The notes: generated by a model not told the origin, from the letters alone. A stretch of DNA of 64,000 nucleotides from DASSUW01 sp963759375 (GCA_963759375.1 CAVWYY010000001.1:372001-436000); one strand, 5' to 3'. Positions 48,648-59,782 are shown, counted from the first letter of the stretch. Translations and numbers: made by a program.

Positions 48648-49717
48648 TGCAGGTCGTCGTCCACGTGGACGGCGGCGCGCGCGGCAATCCCGGGCCGGCT
48701 GCGGCTGCGTCCGTCGTATCGGCCCCTGAGGGCGAGATCCTCGACGAGACCGGCGTGGCGCTCGGCACCACGACCAACAACGTCGCCGAGTATCGCGGCC
48801 TGCTGCTCGGGCTCGACCGCGCCCGCGCGCTCGGCGCCACCGAGGTCGACGTCATCAACGACGCCGAGCTCGTCGCCAAGCAGGTCAACGGCGAGTACAA
48901 GGTCAAGAACCCCGAGCTGCAGGCGCTGCACCGCGAGGCGCTGCGAGCGCTCGAGGGCTTCGACCGCTGGTCGATCAAGTCGGTCCCGCGCGCGCAGAAC
49001 GCCGCCGCCGACGCGCTCGTGAACCGCACGCTCGACGCGCCGGGCGACGACGTGGCGACCGACTACTCGGGCTATCTGCGCATCGACGACCTGCTGCGGC
49101 TCCAGCATCCGCTCACGCCCGGCGCGCACGACGAGCTGCTGTTCGTGATCGTCCACCAGTCGTACGAGCTGTGGTTCAAGCTGACCCTGCACGAGATCGC
49201 GAAGGCCCAGACCGAGATGGAGTCCGGCCGGCCGCAGGCGGCGCTCGGCCCGCTCAAGCGGATCGCCGCGATCGACCGCCTGCTGCTCGAGCACCTCGAC
49301 GTGCTGGAGACGATGGGACCCGACGGGTTCCTCGAGTTCCGCGACCCGCTCGCGCCCGCCTCCGGCTTCCAGTCGACCCAGTTCCGCATGATCGAGGCCG
49401 AGAGCCCGCGCCTCTATGACGCGTTCGCCGCCTGCGCCGAGCTCGGCGACGATCACGACGCACGCGTCGCGGCGCTCGCGGACCTCTACCGCGACCACCT
49501 CGGCGACGCGCACCGGTCGCTGCTCTACGAGCTCGCCGAGCGGCTGCTCGACCACGACGAGCTGATCGCCCGCTGGCGCCACCACCACACGCTGATGGCG
49601 GCCCGCGAGATCGGCAGCCGGCACGGCACGGGCGGGTCGCGCGGCGTCGAGTATCTGCGCGGCACCCAGGGCAAGCGCTTCTACCCGGAGCTCTGGGAGG
49701 TCAGGGCCGAGCTGTGA
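48647..49717 (+). CDS. RNase HI domain fused to tryptophan 2,3-dioxygenase domain
   Basis: One 356-codon frame. Residues 1-131 are a complete RNase HI-like domain: VDGGARGNPGP (D8), NNVAEYRGLL (E48), INDAELVAKQVNGEYKVKN (D72), AQNAAADALVNRTLD (D122). Residues 138-356 are a compact tryptophan 2,3-dioxygenase: DYSGYLRIDDLLRLQHP, HDELLFVIVHQSYELWFK (F166, H170), GFQSTQFRMIEAE (R247), RHHHTLMAAREIG with heme-ligand candidate H314, GTGGS 327-331, FYPELWEVRAEL. The dioxygenase opens tryptophan to N-formylkynurenine. GTG 49052 could start it separately, but no stop lies between the domains in this frame. Confidence 0.85.
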   Translation: MQVVVHVDGGARGNPGPAAAASVVSAPEGEILDETGVALGTTTNNVAEYRGLLLGLDRARALGATEVDVINDAELVAKQVNGEYKVKNPELQALHREALRALEGFDRWSIKSVPRAQNAAADALVNRTLDAPGDDVATDYSGYLRIDDLLRLQHPLTPGAHDELLFVIVHQSYELWFKLTLHEIAKAQTEMESGRPQAALGPLKRIAAIDRLLLEHLDVLETMGPDGFLEFRDPLAPASGFQSTQFRMIEAESPRLYDAFAACAELGDDHDARVAALADLYRDHLGDAHRSLLYELAERLLDHDELIARWRHHHTLMAAREIGSRHGTGGSRGVEYLRGTQGKRFYPELWEVRAEL

Positions 49718-50986
49718 TCACCAGCGGGCGGTGCTGCGGATCACGCGGACGATCTCCTCGTCCGGCGACCCCTTGACGATGTAGCCGACGGCGCCCGCGC
49801 GCGTCATGTCGTACTGCGAGATCTGGCTGTCGTCGGCGCTGATCGCCACCACCTTCACGGCCGGGTTGGCGTCGCGGATCGCCGACGCGGCGCGCAGCCC
49901 GCCGCCGCCCGGCATGTTGACGTCGAGCAGCACGACATCGGGCCGGTTGCGGGCCGCGAGCGCGATCGCCTGGTCGGCGTCCTCGGCGCGGCCCACGAGG
50001 TCGAGCCCCGGCTCGCGCTCGATCAGCGCGGACAGCGTGAGCAGCAGCATCGCGTCGTCATCGGCGACCAGCACGCGCACGCCGGGTTCCACGAACTCGC
50101 TGCCCTCCGGCCGGAAGACCTCGATGCGGTTGCGGCCGCCGCCCTTGGCACGGTAGAGCGCCTGGTCGGCGAGCTCGAACAGCTCGTCCGGCCCGATCAC
50201 CTTGTCGTCGAGCCCGGCGACTCCGGCGCTGATCGTGAGCGCGCCGCCCTTCGGGTGCGGGATGCCGAGCTCCTCGACGGCGATGCGCAGACGCTCCGCC
50301 GCGGCGGCCGCGGTCTCCAGCGACTGCTCGGGCAGCAGCACGAGGAACTCCTCGCCGCCGTAGCGGTAGATCGCGTCGCCGGTGCGGATGCCCGCCTGCA
50401 GGGCGGCGGCGACGGCGCGCAGCGCGCTGTCCCCGGCGGCGTGGCCCGAGCCGTCGTTGAAGCCCTTGAAGTCGTCGATGTCGAACAGCGCGAAGCAGTA
50501 CGAGTGCCCGTAGCGCACAACGCGGCCGCGCAGGATCTCCAGGTCCTCGGCGAGCCGCAGGCGGTTGGCCAGGCCCGTCGGCGCGTCGTGCCGCGCGTCG
50601 TCGTGCATCTGCCGGTGCAGCGCGGTCACGCGCGCGGCGGCGATCAGCTTGCGCTCGAGGTGCGCCGGCTCCAACGGCTTGAGCAGCAGGTCGTCGGCGC
50701 CCGCCTCCATCGTCTGGCGGGCCGCCTCCTCGTCGGCGGCGCCGGTGAGGACGATCACGTATGCGTACTCGCCGGCGCTCTGATCGCGGATCAGCCGCGA
50801 CAGCGCCGTCCCGTCGATGCCGGGCATCTGCCAGTCGGTGATCACCACGTGCGGCGCCTGCTCGCGGAACAGCCGCCACGCCTCGTCGCCGTCCTCGGCC
50901 ACCGTGCAGGTGTGGCCCAGCCGCTCGACGGCGGCGCTGACGACCAGGCGCGTCCCGGGGTCGTCGTCGGCGATCAGTACATGCAT
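49718..50986 (-). CDS. REC-GGDEF-REC diguanylate cyclase (PleD-like)
   Basis: The 422-residue protein combines an N-terminal receiver (phosphoacceptor D51 in VITDWQMPG), a GGDEF cyclase (GGEEF 210-214, inhibitory I-site RTGD 201-204) and a second receiver (VLLDVNMPG, D355) at the C-terminus, an unusual order compared with PleD (REC-REC-GGDEF). It makes c-di-GMP when phosphorylated and is product-inhibited. Divergent from the hybrid kinase, its likely partner. Its stop abuts the dioxygenase stop. Confidence 0.93.
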   Translation of the reverse strand: MHVLIADDDPGTRLVVSAAVERLGHTCTVAEDGDEAWRLFREQAPHVVITDWQMPGIDGTALSRLIRDQSAGEYAYVIVLTGAADEEAARQTMEAGADDLLLKPLEPAHLERKLIAAARVTALHRQMHDDARHDAPTGLANRLRLAEDLEILRGRVVRYGHSYCFALFDIDDFKGFNDGSGHAAGDSALRAVAAALQAGIRTGDAIYRYGGEEFLVLLPEQSLETAAAAAERLRIAVEELGIPHPKGGALTISAGVAGLDDKVIGPDELFELADQALYRAKGGGRNRIEVFRPEGSEFVEPGVRVLVADDDAMLLLTLSALIEREPGLDLVGRAEDADQAIALAARNRPDVVLLDVNMPGGGGLRAASAIRDANPAVKVVAISADDSQISQYDMTRAGAVGYIVKGSPDEEIVRVIRSTARW

Positions 50987-51067
50987 GAGGTCATGGGTTC
51001 GGGACCAGACGTTTATCGGAGATCGGGGTCAATGCGCGTCGCAATCGGCCGATTTCCCCGGAGAGTG

Positions 51068-54150
<3,083 letters not shown>

Positions 54151-54154
<4 letters not shown>

Positions 54155-55926
54155 TCGTCGCCGCCGCCGTGGTTGCGATCGCGGCGATCTGCGCCGCGCT
54201 CTACGCCCGCCGCGCGCGCCGGGCCGTGGGCGCCGCCGAGCAGGCCCGTGCCCGCTACGAGGCCGTCTGCGAGCAGCTGCCCGACGTGACGATCCTGGTC
54301 TACGACCGCGAGCTGCGGTACACGGCCCTCGGCGGCCTGATGGCGCAGTCGCACGGCTGGCGGCGCGAGGACATCGAGGGCCGCCTGATCTCCGAGGTCG
54401 TGCCCGCCGACCGGCGTGCCGAGTTCCTCCCGCATTGCGAGGCCGCGCTGCGCGGCGAGACGTCGGAGCACGACTGGATCGGGGCCCGCGACCGGAGCCG
54501 CCGCTACCGCGCGGTGCACCGCCCGCTGCTCGGTTCCTCGGGAGCCGTCGTCGGCGGCCTGCTCGTCGTGCGCGACATCACCGCGGCCGAGCAGCTCCGC
54601 GGCGAGGCCGCCGCCGGCCGCGCGTTCCTGGACGGCGTGCTCGAGCAGCTCTCCGATCGTGTCGTGGTCTGCGACGCCGACGGCCGTCTCCAGCCGGACA
54701 CCGAGGACGGTCCGGGGCCGCTCGACTGGGCCGAGCACTTCAACCTGTATCGCCCCGACGGCCGCACGCCGCTGACCGCGGCCGAGGTGCCGTTGTTCCG
54801 CGCGCTCCAGGGCGAGGTCGTGACCGACGCCGAGCTGGTCGTGGGCCGGCCCGGCGAGGAGCAGCGCCGCCTGGTGTCGATCGCCCGCCCGGTGGTCGGC
54901 GCCGACGGCCGGCCGCTCGGCGCGGTCGCGACGGTCGCCGACGTGACGGGCCGGCGGGAGACCGAGGATCGCCTGCGCGCCAGCGAGGAGCGCTACCGCT
55001 CGGTGATCGAGAGCGTCGGCGACATCGTCTTCCAGACCGACCTGCAGGGCCGCTGGGCGTTCATGAACGAGAGCTGGTCGCGCTGGACGGGCTACCCGGT
55101 CGAGGATGGGCTCGGCCGCCCGGCCTACGAGCTGGTGCATCCCGAGGACCGTGCCGGCCACGCGCGCGCGTTCGCGCCGCTGATCGCGGGCGAGGTGGAC
55201 TCGGTGCTGCTGCGGCATCGCTACCTGACCGCCGAGGGCGTGACGCGCTGGGCCGAGGTGCGTGCGTCGCTGGCACGCGACGCCGCCGGCCGGCCGCTGG
55301 CCATCGCCGGCGTGATCGAGGACGTCACCGAGCGCCACCGCACGAAGCAGTACGAGGCCGCCGAGCAGGCGGTGATCGACGTGCTCGCGCAGGCGCAGGA
55401 CATCGAGGGCGGCGTGGTCGCGCTGCTCGAGGTGCTGTGCCGTCACCTCGACTGGGACCTCGCCGAGCTGTGGACGCTCGACGCCGAGACCGAGGTGCTG
55501 GGGTGCACCGACGCCTGGGGCGAGCGCCGCAGCGGGCTCGAGGCGTTCGAGGCGGCCCGTGACGGCGAGACGTTCGAGGTCGGCGACGGGCTGCAGGGTC
55601 AGGCCTGGGCGCGCCGCACGCCGATCTGGGCGACGGGCCTGGACGAGGACCCGCTGTTCCGGCGCGGCGAGGCGGCTGCGGCCGCCGGCCTGCAGTCGGC
55701 GCTGGCGCTGCCGGTGTTCCGCGGCGGCTTCGAGGTCCTGGCCACGATCCTCTTCTTCTCGCGCGAGCAGCGCGAGCCCGATCCGGCGCTCGCCCGGCTG
55801 CTGCAGACGATCGGCGCCCACCTGGCGCAGTTCCTGCAGCGTCGCCGCGCCGAGCGCGAGCTGGCCGAGCGCGCCGCCGAGGTGCGCGAGCTGGCGAAGC
55901 TCATCACCGAGCTTCAGAGCGCGTAG
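54151..55926 (+). CDS. PAS-PAS-PAS-GAF sensor protein without output domain
   Basis: The 591-residue protein starts with a hydrophobic helix (IVAAAVVAIAAICAAL) and carries PAS domains (about 35-150, 160-275, 285-405; PAC segments VVRDITAAEQ, TVADVTGRRE, VIEDVTERHR) followed by a GAF domain (about 415-575; WDLAELWTLDAE, GLQGQAWARRTPIWATGLDEDPLFRRGEAA, SALALPVFRGG). No kinase, GGDEF, EAL or HTH region is seen; the protein ends in a coiled coil ELAERAAEVRELAKLITELQ. Coupled by ATGA to the hybrid kinase, it may be a sensory accessory subunit. Confidence 0.88.
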
Positions 55927-55939
55927 CGTTCGGCGCCGC

Positions 55940-56140
55940 CGGCGAACGTCAACTGCTGCTGGGTAAGGAGGCCGAGGGGTCGGCGGTGTCGGGGGTCCCT
56001 GGCGAGTTGACCACCTCAGATGTGGTCAAGTCGCCAGCCGTCTGGCGACTTTGGGTCGCATATCGACCCCAACGCGCCAAGGGACCGCCGGCGACGCGGG
56101 CGCTCTCGCTCCCCTACCCAGCCGCAGTTGACGTTCGCCG
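55940..56140. repeat. structured repeat copy B with terminal inverted repeats
   Basis: A 201-bp homologue of copy A between the convergent stops of the PAS-GAF and carboxymuconolactone-decarboxylase-like genes. Outer inverted repeats 55940-55968 and 56112-56140. Hairpins: TTGACCAC/GTGGTCAA (56007-56029) with loop CTCAGAT instead of CTCACGT; GTCGCCAG/CTGGCGAC (56030-56049), shorter than in A but still fully paired; GGTCG-CATAT-CGACC (56054-56068). The inner repeat GGTCCCTGGCG/CGCCAAGGGACC has one bulge. The segment 56053-56077 is almost identical to A. Confidence 0.85.
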
Positions 56141-56143
56141 CGT

Positions 56144-56626
56144 CTAGGGCAAATCGTCGGCCGGAGTGATCCCCGTGGCCAGCGCGGCGCGGTTGGCGAG
56201 GTTGAGGAGGCCGACGACCGCGATCGCGTCATAGACCTCGGCGTCGGTGAGGTGCTCGCGCAGGTCGTCGACCGCTTGGGGCGCCTCGGCCGGGGCGGTG
56301 GTCAGGCGGCGCGCGAACGCGGCGAGCGCCTCGTCGCGCGGCCCGGGCGCGCCGAGCCCAGCGAGTAGCTCGCGGTGGATCTCGGCCGAGTAGCGCGCGC
56401 CGTTGGCCTCCGAAGTGGCGAGCGCGAGCACCTCGCGCTCGCGGCGGCTGAGCGCCGCCGGCCCGTAGAGCGCCGCGTCGGCCATCGCGACGAACGCGCG
56501 GACCATCTCGGGCCGCGGACCCATCGCGCGCAGGATGGCCATGACGCGGCCCTCGCGCTCGCGCGCCGCGGCGTACTCGGGCGCGAGCCGCGGCTCGCTC
56601 GCGTCGTCGGGGAGCGGCAGGCTCAT
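56144..56626 (-). CDS. carboxymuconolactone decarboxylase-like (AhpD fold) protein lacking the CxxC
   Basis: The 160-residue all-helical protein resembles peroxidase-related CMD/AhpD proteins: GRVMAILRAMGPRPEMVRAFVAM, LSRREREVLALATSEANGARYSAEIHRELL, YDAIAVVGLLNLANRAALATGI. In AhpD the helix carries ExxxCxxCxxxH; here the Cys positions are Ala and Ser (ANGARYSAEIH), so the redox function should be lost while the fold remains. Third gene of the GIY-YIG-GNAT operon (ATGA overlap with GNAT). Confidence 0.8.
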   Translation of the reverse strand: MSLPLPDDASEPRLAPEYAAAREREGRVMAILRAMGPRPEMVRAFVAMADAALYGPAALSRREREVLALATSEANGARYSAEIHRELLAGLGAPGPRDEALAAFARRLTTAPAEAPQAVDDLREHLTDAEVYDAIAVVGLLNLANRAALATGITPADDLP

Positions 56627-57105
56627 GTGAGCTGGAGCTTGAACCCCACGTGCGAGGGGACGAAGCCGAGCCGGCCGTAGAACCGCTGCGCATCCTCGCG
56701 GCGCGCGTCGCTCGTGAGCTGGACGAGCGCGCAGCCGCGGCGGCCGGCCTCGGCGATCGCCCAGGCGAACAGCTCGTGCCCGAGGCCGCGGCTGCGCAGG
56801 TCCTCGCGCACGCGCACCGCCTCGATCTGCGCGCGCAGGCCGCCGCGGCGGGCCAGGCCGGGGATGAACGTGAGCTGCAGCGTGCCGGCGATCGCTCCGC
56901 CGGCCTCGGTGACCACGACGAGCAGCTGCGCCGGATCGGCGTCGATGGTCGCGAACGCGCGCTCGTACGGCGCGAGGTCGCCGCCGTCGCGGGTCGCGCC
57001 GATCTGGTCGGCGGCGATCAGCTCGACGATCGGTCCGACGTCCTCGCCGCGGGCGCGCCGGATCTCGTAGGTCGCGCCGCCCGCAGTCACCTGCGCGAGC
57101 GTCAT
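56623..57105 (-). CDS. GNAT family N-acetyltransferase
   Basis: The 160-residue protein has a typical GNAT core: YEIRRARGEDVGPIVELIAADQIG, LRAQIEAVRVREDLRSRGLGHELFAWAI (acetyl-CoA loop RSRGLG), GCALVQLTSDARREDAQRFYGRLGFVPSHVGFKL. This matches the group of GNATs acting on small molecules or antibiotics. ATG 57105 overlaps the GIY-YIG stop, its own stop overlaps the following gene, giving a tight three-gene operon. Confidence 0.9.
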   Translation of the reverse strand: MTLAQVTAGGATYEIRRARGEDVGPIVELIAADQIGATRDGGDLAPYERAFATIDADPAQLLVVVTEAGGAIAGTLQLTFIPGLARRGGLRAQIEAVRVREDLRSRGLGHELFAWAIAEAGRRGCALVQLTSDARREDAQRFYGRLGFVPSHVGFKLQLT

Positions 57106-57395
57106 GCGCCGGCCAGCTCGAGCTTCGCGGCGCGGGGGAGGCGCTTGATGCGCGCCTCCTCCCGGAGCGCCGCCGAGCGGTCCGCGACCTCGATCACCGT
57201 GGCGAGCGCGACCGGCCGGCGGCTGCGCGTGTAGCGGCTCGCGGTGCCGGCGGCGTGGGCGGCCAGCCGGCGCTCGACGTCGGTCGTCCAGCCGCAGTAC
57301 AGGCTGTCGTCGGCGCACCGGAGCAGGTAGACGTACGGCACCGCAGGCATCTTCGCGGAACCTGGCGCGCGCACCTTCCGCACCCGTCTGGTCAC
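57102..57395 (-). CDS. GIY-YIG nuclease family protein (UPF0213/YhbQ-like)
   Basis: The single-domain GIY-YIG protein shows YVYLLRCADDSLYCGWTTD (the GIY and YIG positions as VYL and YCGW), RRLAAHAAGTASRYTRSRRPV and an ending EEARIKRLPRAAKLELAGA. Small members like YhbQ cleave structured or damaged DNA. Start GTG 57395 lies 6 nt after a TATGTT box; ATG 57350 (MPAVPYVYLL) would give the minimal domain. The promoter overlaps a LexA-type box, suggesting induction by DNA damage. Confidence 0.85.
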   Translation of the reverse strand: MTRRVRKVRAPGSAKMPAVPYVYLLRCADDSLYCGWTTDVERRLAAHAAGTASRYTRSRRPVALATVIEVADRSAALREEARIKRLPRAAKLELAGA

Positions 57396-57396
57396 T

Positions 57397-57416
57397 ATGC
57401 GAACATACGTTCGCAT
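57397..57416. promoter_or_regulatory. SOS (LexA) box between GIY-YIG operon and hypothetical gene
   Basis: CGAAC-ATAC-GTTCG at 57400-57413 matches the Gram-positive/actinobacterial LexA consensus CGAAC-N4-GTTCG, with arms extended to 8 bp (ATGCGAAC and GTTCGCAT). It overlaps the TATGTT -10 box of the leftward operon and lies 1 nt before ATG 57415 on the right, so LexA would occlude both. Confidence 0.75.
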
Positions 57417-57768
57417 GACAAGCGACGGCAGTCCCTATGCACGTTTCCAGCGCGCCCTGCGCATCGGCCGGCTCTCGATGGTGCGTGCCGCCGCCGCCGA
57501 GCTCCCGCGGATCGATCTCGACGACGCGCTGTCGATCTGCATGCTGATCTCCGAGCAGGACGCCGGGCGCTACGAACGCGCCGCCGTGCGCTGGCTCGCG
57601 CGGCTCAGCCTCGAGGTGCCGAGCGTGCGGATCGAGGACCTGCGGGAGGGTCTGCTGGCGTTCGAGGTGCTGCCCGACAACCCGGCGGGCGCCCGTGTCG
57701 CGCTGGCCGACCTCTGCCGCCGCCACGGGCTCGACCGCGCGGCCCGCGGGCTCAACGCCACGGGCTGA
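57415..57768 (+). CDS. hypothetical protein under a LexA-type box
   Basis: Not recognised. The 117-residue protein is mostly helical: YARFQRALRIGRLSMVRAAAAELPRIDLDDALSICMLISEQD, RYERAAVRWLARLSLEVP, VRIEDLREGLLAFEVL. ATG 57415 is immediately downstream of the SOS box; ATG 57397 would start inside it. No membrane segment or known motif. Placement suggests a damage-induced role, an inference from the site alone. Its 3' end overlaps the TetR gene by 17 nt. Confidence 0.65.
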   Translation: MTSDGSPYARFQRALRIGRLSMVRAAAAELPRIDLDDALSICMLISEQDAGRYERAAVRWLARLSLEVPSVRIEDLREGLLAFEVLPDNPAGARVALADLCRRHGLDRAARGLNATG

Positions 57769-58360
57769 GCACGGCGTCGACGTCGTCGCGCAGGCCGTCG
57801 GCGAGGGGGCCGTCGCCGGCGACCGACCACAGGATCAGTGCGCCGTTGTAGGCGACGAGCACGGCGCGCGCCAGCCGCTCCGGGTCGGCGGCGGGCTTGA
57901 GCTCGCCTGCGGCCCGCGCCTCGGCGAGCAGGGCTTCGAGCTGTTCGAGCGTGCGCCCGAACCAGCGCTCGGACACCTGCCGGAACGCCGGCTCGGCCAC
58001 GTCGAGCACGAGGATGCCGAGGTGGTTGGCGAACGCCTCACGCGTGGCGACCGGGCCGGCGAGGGCGGCCAGCGCCGCGTGCAGCGCGGCGAGGGGGGAG
58101 GGGTGCTCGGCGCGGGCGGCGGCGAACGCCGCGGTCGCGCCGTCCGGCGCGTCCTGCACCGCCGCGAGCAGCAGCGCGCGCTTGGACCCGTAGCGCTCCG
58201 CGAGCGTCGATGGCGCCAGGCCCGCCTCGCGCGCCACGTCGGCCAGCGTCAGCCGCGCGAACCCGCGCTCGGCCACGACGCGCCGCGTGGCGGCGAACAC
58301 GTCAGTGTCGCTGCGCGTGCGGGGCCGGCCTCGAGGGCGTGCCTGAATTTCCGAATGCAT
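57752..58360 (-). CDS. TetR family transcriptional regulator
   Basis: The 202-residue regulator has an N-terminal HTH (DVFAATRRVVAERGFARLTLADVAREAGLAPSTLAERYGSKRALLLAAV) and a variable helical ligand domain. ATG 58360 is used because TACAAT lies exactly 7 nt upstream; upstream in-frame starts fall inside the SDR gene. Its start codon lies in the palindrome CCGAAT-GCAT-ATTCGG, the likely operator, so it should repress itself and the divergent SDR gene. Confidence 0.92.
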   Translation of the reverse strand: MHSEIQARPRGRPRTRSDTDVFAATRRVVAERGFARLTLADVAREAGLAPSTLAERYGSKRALLLAAVQDAPDGATAAFAAARAEHPSPLAALHAALAALAGPVATREAFANHLGILVLDVAEPAFRQVSERWFGRTLEQLEALLAEARAAGELKPAADPERLARAVLVAYNGALILWSVAGDGPLADGLRDDVDAVLSPWR

Positions 58361-58379
58361 ATTCGGTATTGTATGCGGC
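58351..58379. promoter_or_regulatory. TetR operator and bidirectional leaderless promoter
   Basis: Operator CCGAAT-GCAT-ATTCGG at 58351-58366. Directly beside it TATTGTA (58367-58373) serves both strands: TATTGT is 7 nt before the SDR ATG 58380, TACAAT is 7 nt before the tetR ATG 58360. Confidence 0.7.
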
Positions 58380-59225
58380 ATGGACCTGGAAGGACACGTC
58401 GCGCTCGTCGCCGGCGCTACACGGGGCGGCGGACGGGGCATCGCGGTGGAGCTCGGCGCACTCGGCGCGACGGTATACGTCACCGGCCGCAGCACACGCA
58501 GTCACCGCTCGCCGATGAACCGGCCCGAGACGATCGAGGAGACCGCGGAGCTGGTTGACGCGGCCGGCGGGCACGGAATCGCCGTGCCGTGCGACCACAC
58601 GGACCCGGCCGCCGTGCGCGAGCTGGTCGCGCGGCTCGACCGCCTCGACGTGCTGGTCAACAACATCTGGGGCGGCGACCGGCTGACGAACTGGAACGTG
58701 CCGTTCTGGGAGCACGACCTCGAGGACGGGCTGGAGATGCAGCGCCACGCCGTCTGGTCGCACGTGATCACCGCGCACGCCGCGGTGCCGCTCATGGTCG
58801 CCCGCGGCAGCGGCCTGGTCGTCGAGGTCACCGACGGAGTGGGTGAGCGCTACCGCGGATCGCTGTTCTACGACCTCGCGAAGGCGTCGGCGATCAGGCT
58901 GGCCACCGCGATGGACGCCGAGCTGCGCGACCGCGGCATCACCGTCGTCGCCGTCTCGCCCGGCTTCCTGCGCTCGGAGGCGGTGCTCGACCACTTCGGC
59001 GTCACCGCCGACACCTGGCGCGACGGCATCGCCAAGGACAGTCACTTCGCCCACTCGGAGACGCCGCGTCTCGTCGGCCGCGGCGTCGCCGCCCTGGCCG
59101 CGGACCCGGACAAGGAGCGGTGGGCCGGCCGGGCGGTGGGCTCGTGGGACCTGGCACACGAATACCGCTTCACGGACGTGGACGGCGCGCGCCCCGACTG
59201 GGGCGCCTACTTCGCCACCCTCTAG
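58380..59225 (+). CDS. SDR family oxidoreductase
   Basis: A 281-residue classical SDR: cofactor loop VAGATRGGGRGIAVELGALGATVYVTGRS (TGxxxGxG variant), VLVNNIWGGD (NNxG-like), and an active-site region GSLFYDLAKASAIRLATAMDAEL containing YxxxK as YDLAK. The C-terminal third (VLDHFGVTADTWRDGIAKDSHFAHSETPRL, KERWAGRAVGSWDLAHEYRFTDVDG) is typical of a subgroup annotated as oxidoreductase of unknown substrate. It is the probable target of the divergent TetR regulator. Confidence 0.9.
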   Translation: MDLEGHVALVAGATRGGGRGIAVELGALGATVYVTGRSTRSHRSPMNRPETIEETAELVDAAGGHGIAVPCDHTDPAAVRELVARLDRLDVLVNNIWGGDRLTNWNVPFWEHDLEDGLEMQRHAVWSHVITAHAAVPLMVARGSGLVVEVTDGVGERYRGSLFYDLAKASAIRLATAMDAELRDRGITVVAVSPGFLRSEAVLDHFGVTADTWRDGIAKDSHFAHSETPRLVGRGVAALAADPDKERWAGRAVGSWDLAHEYRFTDVDGARPDWGAYFATL

Positions 59226-59782
59226 TGCAGGTCGAGGATCTTCGCGCCTGAGATGTAGTGCACGGCGGTGTCGCCGTAGTGGTGGACGATCTGGCCCGGC
59301 AACGGGTGCGTGTGGCCGTGCAGCACGTGGCGCGGCTCGTAGCGGTCGACCCACTCGCGCAGTCCCTCGAAGCCGATGTGCGCCGGGTCCTCCGGGTCGT
59401 CGTTGATCCCCAGCGGCGGGCAGTGGCAGATCAGCACGTCGGCCCCCGGCAGCCGCTTTGCGAGCTTCCCGGCCTTCTTCTGCGAGTACTGGTGCGTCCC
59501 GCCGCGCTGGTACTGAACGCACCCCTCGAACCCGGCGATGGTCATCCCGTCGCCGAGCTGCGTGCGGCGCATGTGCAGATCCTCGATCTCCAGGTCCTGC
59601 AGGAGATCGCTGGGATCGTGGTTGCCGTGGACGCCGAAGCGCGGGACCCGCACGGACATCAGCGACTCGATCCAGGCGCGGTCGAGGTCGCCGAGACAGA
59701 GCACGGCGTCGACGCGGCGCTGGCGAGCCATCGTCGCGGGATCGATCATGGGGCGCTTGTCCGCCAGCGCGAGGACACGCAT
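59222..59782 (-). CDS. calcineurin-like metallophosphoesterase
   Basis: The 186-residue protein has metallophosphoesterase motifs: CLGDLD (GD), GVHGNHDP (GNHD), LICHCPPLG (H) and LHGHTHPLPGQ (GHxH). The first DxH motif is not obvious: the N-terminus MRVLALADKRP has D8 but no following His, which may reduce one metal site. ATG 59782 is the start. The pattern suits small phosphodiesterases or nucleotidases; substrate unknown. Confidence 0.85.
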   Translation of the reverse strand: MRVLALADKRPMIDPATMARQRRVDAVLCLGDLDRAWIESLMSVRVPRFGVHGNHDPSDLLQDLEIEDLHMRRTQLGDGMTIAGFEGCVQYQRGGTHQYSQKKAGKLAKRLPGADVLICHCPPLGINDDPEDPAHIGFEGLREWVDRYEPRHVLHGHTHPLPGQIVHHYGDTAVHYISGAKILDLH

